Source of the DNA: Raphanus sativus
Taxonomy: Eukaryota; Streptophyta; Magnoliopsida; Brassicales; Brassicaceae
Assembly (NCBI RefSeq): GCF_000801105.2
Contig: NC_079516.1
Coordinates: forward strand, 29,115,643 to 29,179,642
Direction of reading: 5' to 3'
DNA length: 64,000 bases
Shown here: one piece after another, positions 55,712 through 64,000 of the stretch
Position numbering within the stretch: position 1 is the stretch's first letter
Layout: each line of letters starts with the position of its first letter
The notes under the pieces: generated by a model
The model's database searches: none
Told to the model about the DNA's origin: nothing
Seen by the model: the letters and a program-made list of their open reading frames with translations, nothing else
Program-made: the position numbers and the translations under genes

Positions 55712-58164
55712 ATGGCTTCTTTCAGCAGTGTAACTGATCTCAAACCTTTCAAAACCATGTGGAAAATCAAGGTTAAGATCATTCGTCTTTGGAAGCAGTA
55801 CTCCGCTGCAGGAGGATTAACAATAGAGATGGTCGTCGTTGATTCTAACGTGAGATATATTATTTTCTTTGTGCTTAAAATACTCTATATATGGAAGATA
55901 TTTAATACTGATTTTTTTATTGGCAATGTTCACATCAGGGAGTGAAAATTCATGCGTCCGTGAAGAAGGATTTGGTGAATCGATTTGATCCATTTCTGTC
56001 CCAGGGTGATTCAAAGATACTCATCAACTTCTCAGTGGGTCACTCATTTGGTTCGTACCGGACTACTAACCATCCATACAAGATTTCTTTCCTTGAAACC
56101 ACACGTGTGAGAAACTGCGAGTTGCCTATTGAGGTTTCTGGTTTCGATCCTGTTTCCTACCGTGACATTCTTGATGGGTCTCTCAATGCGGACTACTTGG
56201 TTGGTAAGTATTGTTAGCTATAATTAAGTGTTTTATTTTAATCTTTTGTTATATTATGTTATACTAATGCTCCAACATCTTTATTTGTCACAGATGTCAT
56301 TGGGCAAATTGTTGAAGTATCTCCTATTGAAGTTCTCTCAATAAATGGGAAAGAGACAAACAAAATGTCCTTGGAATTAAGAAATGCAGGGTACATTTTT
56401 TTTTACTATTAATTTCATTTATCTTTTCAGTGGTGCTCATCATGATCAAAACTAACCAAATTCTTTTATAGCGATGATCGTCTACCTATTGTTTTGTGGG
56501 GAAGTTTTGCAAATGAAGTGATGGAAGCTATCCAAACGCGTAGTGATCATGCTATTATCTGTGTTATCAGATTTGGGAAGATCAAAATTTGGAAAGGTGA
56601 GTTTAAAAAAAGAAAATATTTTTATATTTAAAAATTTGTCAAACTTTTAAGTGTATTTTTACTTTTACCTCAGACACTAAATCGTATTTGTTTAATACAA
56701 GCAGATGAATGCAGTATATCAAATGCATACAATGTCTCCGAAGTCAATCCACCCATGTCTGAAGTTCAAGATTTGCTTGCAGTGTAAGTCTATATAGCAA
56801 TTTTTTAACCTTACTTGCAGTGTAAGTTAAAGATTTGTAATCTTTGTCACTAGGTTGCCCAAGGACGAATTGACTTTAGCAATTGTTGAGTCTAAGCCAC
56901 TGTCGGTTGCCTCTGGTGTTTCTGAAAAGGATGATTTTTTTATCCACACCCCAAGAAAAACCATTTCCCAGCTTTGTGAATCTAGACAGGTACAAAGAGG
57001 TTGAAGTTTACACTGTATTTACAAACTTATATGTTTGCAATATGTTTAACCTCACAATAGTAATATTCATGGTTTGTTTTATAGGTTGAGAAGTGTATTG
57101 TGATGTGCACCATATCAACCATTGATTCTGATATGGGATGGTATTATTTAAGCTGCAAAGTCTGTGCCAAGAAGGTGTTGAATGTGCCTAATGACGTTGT
57201 TGATGATGAGGACGATGAAAATCCCATCATGTTTAGTTACTATTGTTCTAAATGCAAAGTTTCGAATCCTAAACTTCTACCAAGGTATTTTCTGATTTTG
57301 TTATTGTATTATATAATAAGGAAGACTACTTATAAAATGCAAGCTTGATAAATTGATATGTATAGGTACAAGCTGCATTTGATTGTTGTTGACAGCACGG
57401 GGACTTCGAAGTTCCTCCTATTCGATAATCTTGCAATTCAATTAATTCATCAACCTTGCATTGAATTGGTTGGACACAATGGTGATGAGGTAGTTTAGGG
57501 ATCTATAGGAGTTTTTTTCGGTACACTTAATTTTGTTTTATAATAGAGGCTATTTTGATTATCAATCGTTGTGTAGATTGAGGAACCGGATGCTATACCT
57601 CTTCCTCTTATGAATTTGGTTGGAAAGACATATTTGTTCAAGGTTGGTATTGAAAGAGAAAACTTTCTCTATAAGAAAGACACTTACAAAGTAACTAAGA
57701 TTATCACCAGCCGTGATATAATAACTGAGTTCGAGCAAAATTCCAGCCCAAAGGTATTACTATTGCCGTGTTATTTATTGAGTTCGTGTTCATAACCATT
57801 ATACTTTGGTTTTCTTTATTTTTATACTTCTAATTGTTCCAGATACCATGTTTAACTTATGGAGAAGACAATTCAATAGTTTCCCATGCACCCGAGGTTT
57901 GTTTTCATTTTCTTTAAATTACTTTTTGCCGCATGTGAACAAGTTAGTTTTGTGATAATTAGCAAACTTTTTTCGTTATATACCCAGGGTTCCCTCTTGG
58001 TATCTACTGAGTCTCATGGTGAAGGAGAAACAACTGATCTCACTCCAGCAAAACGCAGAGGAACGCCTATTGTTAACTTGGAGGAAGCATTTGATCAGAG
58101 TTCTGGTATACGCACCACGATTACAGCTCGAATCAAGAAGGAAAAGACTGATAAAAGTGGCTGA
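55712..58164 (+). CDS. RPA70-like OB-fold protein, copy 2 (intact, 523 aa)
   Basis: Inferred exons: 55712-55849, 55939-56203, 56294-56390, 56472-56596, 56705-56783, 56854-56989, 57085-57284, 57366-57489, 57577-57753, 57843-57896 and 57988-58164. All introns are GT-AG, and the total is 1,572 nt in one frame. Residues about 5-135 form a DUF223/RPA DBD-A-like OB fold (VTDLKPFKTMWKIKVKIIRL). About 136-280 form a DBD-B-like fold (VIGQIVEVSPIEVLS, IVLWGSF). About 281-447 form a DBD-C-like fold with a zinc ribbon (Cys304, Cys307, Cys334, Cys337) around an acidic loop. The basic C-terminus reads TPAKRRGTPIVNLEEAF. The family binds single-stranded nucleic acid in the nucleus. This is the best candidate for a working gene among the four copies. 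Confidence 0.88.
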
Positions 58165-58192
58165 ATGAGTTATAGGAGGAAGAAACGTTTTT

Positions 58193-58311
58193 AGAGGCTT
58201 TTTTTTCATTAAAGTCCTTCTTTTATTTTTCTGTTTTTGCTTTTGGTTTTATCAATTTAATTTTCTGGGTTGGTTTTGTGTTTTGGGATTTTTTTTATAA
58301 TAAAAGCCTCT
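58193..58311 (+). other. 3'-UTR inverted repeat, RPA copy 2
   Basis: AGAGGCTTTT (58193-58202) pairs with AAAAGCCTCT (58302-58311) across about 100 bases. Equivalent pairs follow copy 3 (61992-62125) and copy 4 (63563-63686). Confidence 0.7.
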
Positions 58312-59145
58312 ATTTTTTTCACCAATATCTCTAATCATATAATCAAAATTATACAATTAGTGAGTTGATAAGGTGATATCACTTTGTTAAGTAAAAGAAT
58401 AATTATATAATATTCCATGTTGACTATCAGTAATAAAATTATTTAATAACCGGAACCATGATAAAATAATTTTTAATGACCTCAACTGACGAACTTATTT
58501 TACCATTATCTTTGCTAACCTTAATTTGAAATCACTGCATTTTTAGTTATATGTTAATTTGAAGATTGTTTACGATTTTAATTGTTTGGAAAATTACATT
58601 CGAACTATAATTTATATAACTTCTACGGGTCACCTTAATTTTATTAAAAATTATAGGGGGTATTAAATATTTGCTATTAATGCTTTCTGTACATAGTTTT
58701 TCAAATTGCAAATTTTGAATAGTTATTAAAAGTCAAATATTTACAGACTTGACGATGAAGATATATATATTTTGTCATTCAATTTAGTATACTTGGCGAA
58801 GCGTCAAACATTAATATATTAACCGATTTATTAGATATACATAATATACATTTTACTTATCGTTGATCCAAATAATCGATTTGGAATCTAAATATTCGCC
58901 TGTTTACATTTTTATACATGTTTCCTTCAAGTTTTGGTATATAGTTACTTGCAAAAGCAATAAACATAAATGCTTCATTGTATTGCTTGGTACCCAAGTT
59001 TACTAAATATTTCTCACATTATATCGTCGATATCTAATCTCATTTATATCTTATCAACTATATAAAGGGGGTATAAGACCACCGATAATAGATCAGACAT
59101 ACAACTTCTCTTGCCGTTCAATAATACACGTATTTGGGAAGAAGC

Positions 59146-61963
59146 ATGTCTTCTTTCAGCAGTGTAACTGATCTCAAACCTTTCAAATCCATGTGGAAGA
59201 TAAAGGTTAAGATCGTTCGTCTTTGGAAGCAGTATTCCCCTGCAGGAGGATTAACAATGGAGATGGTCGTCGTCGACTCTAACGTGCGATTCTTTTTTTT
59301 ATTTTGTAATGTTAATTATATTTTACTGGAAGATATGTTATAACGAGTTTTTATTGCCAATGTTTATTGCAGGGAACGAAAATTCATGCTTCCGTGAAGA
59401 AGGAATTGGTGAATCGATTTGATCCCGTTCTGTCACAGGGTGATTCGAAGATTCTCATCAACTTCTCAGTTGGTCACTCATATGGTTCGTACCGAACTAC
59501 TAACCATCCATACAAGATTTCTTTCCTTGAAACCACACGTGTGAGAAACTGCGAGTTGCCTATTGTGGTTTCTGGGTTTGATCCTGTAAACTACCGTGAT
59601 ATTCTTGATGGGTCGCTCAATTCGGACTACTTGGTTGGTGAGTAGTTTAGGCCTATAATTTTAGTGTTTATTTATAATACTTTGTTAGATTCTATTATAT
59701 TAATTTTAAGAATTGTTTACTTGTCACAGATGTCATTGGGCAAATTGTTGAAGTATCTCCAATTGAAGTTCTCTCAATCAATGGTAAAGAGACAAACAAG
59801 ATGGCCTTGGAACTAAGAAATGCCGGGTATTTTTTTTTGACTATTAATTTGATTTAAATTTTCAGTGTTTGTGATCACGAACCAAACTAACCAAATGCTT
59901 TTATAGTGATGAACGTCTACGTACTGTTTTTTTTTGTCGGGTTTATTATGCTATTAGAAACAAAGAGAAACATTACACAGATGATATTACAGCTGACCAT
60001 TCTACCTGCCTTATAAGAATTCATGTCTGACTGCATCACCCTGAGCCGCCCTATGAGATTCATTCCTGACAGTATTCCTTGCGCCATGCTAAAGATCCCT
60101 TGTAAGACTTGTCTCCAATATTCTGCATAATTCGCCTTCTCCGGGAATTGAAACCCAGACCTCCTGGTGTAGAAATTGCGTCGTCTGGGATTCAAACCCC
60201 AGACTTGGGTGTAAAAGCCTTTAAACCTTGACCACTAGGCCACGGTGCTTCCACGTACTGTTTTGTGGGGAAATTTTGCAATTGATGTGATGGAAGCTAT
60301 CCAAACGCGTAGTGAGCATGCTATTATCTGTGTTATCAGATTTGGGAAAATCAAAGTTTGGAAAGGTGAGTTATTTTAAAAAATTAGATATATATAAATT
60401 TAACAATTTGCCAACTTCTTGTGTGTTAAGTCTTTTAATATATACAATAATTTGTATTTGTTTAATACAAGCAGATGAACGCAGTATATCAAATGCATAC
60501 AATGTCTCCGAAGTGCAACTAAATCCACCCATGTCTGAAGTTCAAGATTTTCTTGCAGTGTACGTCTAAATATCAATTTTGTAACCTTACTTTAAAAATA
60601 TACATGATATTAAGCAATCCAAGTATCTTCCTTACTAGGTTGCCCAAGGACGAATTGTCTTTAGTAATTGTCGAGACAAAGCCATTGTCTATTTCCTCTG
60701 GTGTTTTTGAAAAGGATGATTTTTTTATACACACCCCAAGAAAAACCATTGCTCAGCTTTCTGAATCTAGAGAGGTATAAAGAGGCTGAATTTTATACTG
60801 TTTCTACAAAGATATATATTGGCAAATTTTTTGACGTCAACCTACTAATATTCATTTTTTAATTTATAGGTTGAGAAGTGTATTGTGATGTGCACCATTG
60901 CAGGCATTGATCCTGATATGGGATGGTATTATTTAAGCTGCAAAGTCTGTGCGAAGAAGGTTTTGAATGTGCCGAATGACGCTGTCGATGATGAGGATGA
61001 TGAAAATCCCATGATGTTCAGCTACTATTGTTCTAAATGCCAAGTTTCGAATCCTAAACTTCTACCAAGGTATTTTTTGATTTTTTTATTATATTATATA
61101 ATATCCTTAATTAACGTAAAGAAAACTAATTATAAAATGCAAGCTTGATTCGTTCATATGTATAGATACAAGCTGCATTTGATTGTTGTTGACAGCACCG
61201 GCACTTCGAAGTTCCTCCTATTCGATAATCTTGCAATTCAGTTAATTCATCAGCCTTGCATTGAATTGGTTGGACCGAATGTTGATGAGGTATTCTAATT
61301 ATCCATATGAGTTTTCTTTCGTAAGAATTATTTACTGTTCTTATAATAGAGTCCAGTTGATTATCAATCGTTTTGTAGATCGAGGAACCGGATGCTATAC
61401 CTCTTCCTCTTCTGAATTTGGTTGGAAAGACATATTTGTTCAAGGTGGGTATTGAAAGAGAAAATTTTCTCTATAAGAATGGCACTTACAAAGTAACTAA
61501 GATTATCACCAGCGTTGATATCATCAGTGAGTTTGATAAAAATATGGACCCAAAGATATGTTGATAAACTGGTAGCTTATTGAGTTATTTTTTGTAACCA
61601 TTATTATGTAGAGGGCTTAATATGTCTACTTATAATACTAGCAGATACCATGTTTAGCTTACACAGAAGACAACTCTATTATTTCGGATGCACCCGAGGT
61701 TTTTTCATTTTCTTTAAATGACTTTCAGCTGCATTTGACTTCGTTAGCTTGCGAATTAATTTATAACGTTTTGGTTATCTACCCAGGGTTCTCTCATGGT
61801 ATCTCCTGCGTCTTCTGGTGAAGGAGAAGGAAGTGATATCACTCCCGCAAAACGCATAGGAACACCTATTGTTAACTTGGAGGAAGCATTTGATCAGAGT
61901 TCTGTTACAAGGACACCATGTACAACTCGAATCAAGAAGGAAAAGCCTGATAAAAGTGGCTGA
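59146..61963 (+). pseudogene. RPA70-like OB-fold protein, copy 3 (SINE-disrupted)
   Basis: A close paralogue of copy 2 with the same eleven exons: 59146-59283, 59373-59637, 59730-59826, 59907-60365, 60475-60559, 60639-60774, 60870-61069, 61166-61289, 61379-61555, 61645-61698 and 61787-61963. Every exon length equals copy 2 except exon 5 (6 nt longer, adding two residues) and exon 4, which is 125 nt plus a SINE with its duplication (334 nt). The insertion adds stops and shifts the frame. The donor of intron 9 is AAAG|ATATG instead of AAAG|GTATT (61556). The zinc-ribbon cysteines and the C-terminal TPAKR motif remain. The decay appears recent because the rest of the frame is open. Confidence 0.85.
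59931..60252 (-). mobile_element. tRNA-derived SINE in exon 4 of RPA copy 3
   Basis: Flanked by ACGTACTGTTTT (59919-59930 and 60253-60264). On the minus strand it begins GGAAGCACCG, followed by an A box GTGGCCTAGTGG (about 60231-60242) and a B box GGTTTGAATCC (60188-60198), the internal promoter of RNA polymerase III. It ends in an A-rich tail (T run at 59927-59935). The body carries a second, diverged B-box-like phrase near 60146. Confidence 0.85.
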
Positions 61964-61991
61964 ATGAGTTGTAGCAAAAAGAAGTATTTTT

Positions 61992-62125
61992 AGAGGCTTT
62001 TTTTTTTCATTCAAGGTTTTCTTCTTTTATGTTTGAGTATTGGCTTTTGCTTTTTAGCGTTCTCATTATCTTTGTTGGTTTTTTCCATTGTGTTTTGATT
62101 TTGTTTTTTTATAATGAAAGCCTCT
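61992..62125 (+). other. 3'-UTR inverted repeat, RPA copy 3
   Basis: AGAGGCTTT (61992-62000) followed by CATT, against AATGAAAGCCTCT (62113-62125). Confidence 0.7.
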
Positions 62126-62831
62126 ATTTTCTATCCATTTTCTTCATATGAATTTGTTAACTAACAAATATCTTCATTCTAGATATTTAAAACATTCTAA
62201 ACTCTACACAATCTTCCTCAAAATTGTCACCAGGAGCTACACGTCCCAGTCTCTTGATTCTCTTTTCCTTCACGTGAAATGAATTTATTTAGAGTCCTTA
62301 TTCGGTTGTAGACAACGTTTTAAGATGTATTTACTGAATTTGGAATGAAGTATATTACGTTTAAATATTTTTTTAATATGAAAATATATATAACTTGCCT
62401 TCTTAATGAATTAATACTGAATCTGGCCCTATAAATATTTAGTTGAATACAAAATCTTATAATCTTGGAGAAGTGTCAAACTTTAATATAAACACTGTAA
62501 TATTCTAACGAAATCATCCTTTTTGGACAGTGAATATTCGTTCAACATGCATATTTTATGTAAATTAACGATATTAAAAATAAATTAGTTCACATAATAT
62601 TTTATTGATTACTTTCCAAATTTATGTATATTTAGTTTTCAATACTAAAAATTTTACAATTAAAATTTTCATTTTATGGACACTACGCTAATTTATAGTT
62701 ATCAGAAAATATCGTCCATAACCTATTCACTGTCCATCTTATAAACTATATAAACTGTTATGAGTCACCGCTATTAGGTCATACCTACAACTTATAAAAA
62801 AGGTCTGTATACATCTCTGGATATGAATAGT

Positions 62832-63533
62832 ATGGCTTCTTTCAGTTCTTTGACTGATTTGAAACCTTTTAGAACGACGTGGAAGATCAGGGTTACGATC
62901 ATTCGTCTTTGGAAGAAGTACTCTGCTGCAGGAGAATTAACAATAGAGATGGTCTTGGTCGATGATAACGTGAGTTATTTTGTATTCTAATTTCTTTTAA
63001 TATAACCGTATTTGTAAACAAGATGTTTAAAACAAGTTATTTTATTTGCCAATGTACATAACAGGGTGTGGAGATTCATCCATCTGTCAAGAAAGAATTA
63101 GTTAATAAATTTGATCCACTTCTATCCGAGGGTAGTTCAAAGATACTCATCAATTTCAGGCTTGGACAGTCAGTTGGTTTTAACCGCACTACTGACCATC
63201 CATACAAGATATATTTCCTTGAAACTACACGTGTAATTGATGCGGTTGATACGAAGGTCGACCCGAATGTTAGTATTTTTATCTTAGCGTTAAAATTTTT
63301 TATAACAACATATCTTTCTAACCATTTTCTTAATAATCTCATCATATCGCTTATAGGGTTCCATGTTTGTAATATTGGAGTCTTCCCAAGCAGGTGAACC
63401 AAGTGATATAACTCCGGCAAAAGATCTAGGAACACCTTATGAGAGATATGTGGAAACCTGGGACCAGAATTGTGTTACCAGTACTCCATGTAATCATCGA
63501 GGCAAAAAGGCAAAGATTGATAAAAGTGGCTAA
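62832..63533 (+). CDS. Miniature RPA70-like protein, copy 4 (DBD-A plus C-terminal tail, 172 aa)
   Basis: Three inferred exons, 62832-62969, 63065-63268 and 63357-63533 (138, 204 and 177 nt), give an open frame of 173 codons including the stop. Exon 1 (SLTDLKPFRTTWKIRVTIIR) and most of exon 2 are the DBD-A-like OB fold. Exon 2 then departs after LETTRV, and its end resembles the last bases of the paralogues' exon 10. The third exon is the family's last exon (GEPSDITPAKDLGTPYERYV). Exons 3-9, which hold DBD-B and the zinc-ribbon fold, are deleted. All splice sites are GT-AG. An upstream in-frame ATG at 62823 would add MNS; I use the position matching the paralogues. It could make a small single-OB-fold protein. 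Confidence 0.7.
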
Positions 63534-63562
63534 ATCAGTTTATCCCGGAGGATTTTTTTGTT

Positions 63563-63686
63563 GAGGCTTTATTTTTCTTAACATGTTCTTCTCTTATATT
63601 TGAGTTTTTTTTTATTAGTTGAAATATTTTTAGGTTTTGGTTTTTGAGCTATGTATCGTCCTATCATTTTTTAATAAGAAGCCTCT
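63563..63686 (+). other. 3'-UTR inverted repeat, RPA copy 4
   Basis: GAGGCTTTATTTTTCTTA (from 63563) against AATAAGAAGCCTCT (63673-63686). Confidence 0.6.
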
Positions 63687-64000
63687 ATCTATTACAAGTA
63701 TTTCTACCATCCAATGCTATTTTTTATTTTTCTCGCGAACGATATTACTTATTGAAAGAATGTGCACATTAAGTTCGTGAACCCTTAATATATAGTATAT
63801 GGTTAACGAAGGCTGCAGGCACGGAAATTTTTGGGTACTTTATACTATATCAATTTCTGCAGATGTTAACTAAAACATTTATATTAGATTTTCTTTTACC
63901 CGTTACCCTATATTTATTTACAATCCTTTGTTTTTTTGGCGATCTTCATAGGCCATGTTAATTCGAGTTGTCAGATTTAGTTTTTTATACGGAAACCAGT
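63687..64000. other. AT-rich intergenic sequence at the window end
   Basis: Nothing recognised. Confidence 0.4.

Noticed and set aside
61556..61644. U12-type AT-AC intron in RPA copy 3
   Set aside because: The paralogue has an ordinary GT-AG intron at the same place, and the end is AG; a donor mutation is simpler.

Overview
The window looks like a plant nuclear genome, from Brassica or a close Brassicaceae relative. Three things point there: an ASY3 (meiotic axis) homologue that follows the Arabidopsis protein along most of its length, a Brassicaceae-style tandem family of RPA70-like OB-fold genes, and remnants of At2g35280-type F-box-family genes. No rRNA, tRNA or CRISPR locus was seen.

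Positions 1 to about 35,740 are a nest of Ty3/Gypsy LTR retrotransposons of the Tat-like (non-chromovirus) type. Three elements have both LTRs and perfect 5-bp target duplications. Element C (1413-10008, minus strand, ATAAG) carries protease, RT, RNase H and integrase but no gag. Elements A (12807-21265, plus, TTCGG) and B (25745-34243, plus, GTCAG) carry gag-protease but no RT or integrase. C sits inside the LTR of an older D-type element. The C-LTR/D-LTR junction has been tandemly duplicated, with the breakpoint in a poly-C tract. A inserted into the duplicated D LTR, and B inserted into the antisense gene of a second D-type copy. A, B, C and D, and a further remnant E, all carry a gene antisense to gag/pol near the 3' LTR. 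In A and B this gene is an intact three-exon reading frame of 560 codons with identical exon lengths. A conserved pair of RNA hairpins follows the terminal sense stop codon in A, B and C, and recurs in tandem in E.

Positions 35,745-40,550 hold DNA transposons and gene debris: orphan MULE terminal repeats, a TPR-protein fragment, an hAT-like element (8-bp duplication CTGCATAT) containing a minisatellite with E2F-like motifs, an ABCE/RLI fragment, a 32-bp perfect foldback, and a complete non-autonomous MULE (10-bp duplication CCGCGCGCGT).

Positions 40,560-44,350 are the ASY3 homologue. Its N-terminal segment is duplicated, a basic repeat is expanded, its coding phase is broken in two places, and its stop codon lies in a Helitron terminus. 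Then come an ATHILA-ORF1/putative-plant-transposon ORF (46,360-47,178) between direct repeats, an RPA70-like pseudogene (48,196-50,650), and two convergent F-box-family remnants (51.1-53.3 kb). The window ends with three more RPA70-like paralogues: an intact 523-codon gene (55,712-58,164), a copy with a SINE in an exon (59,146-61,963), and a 172-codon miniature (62,832-63,533). These share promoter motifs and 3'-UTR inverted repeats, so they come from recent tandem duplication. All exon boundaries and family names come from reading the sequence and from memory of the families; no search was run.
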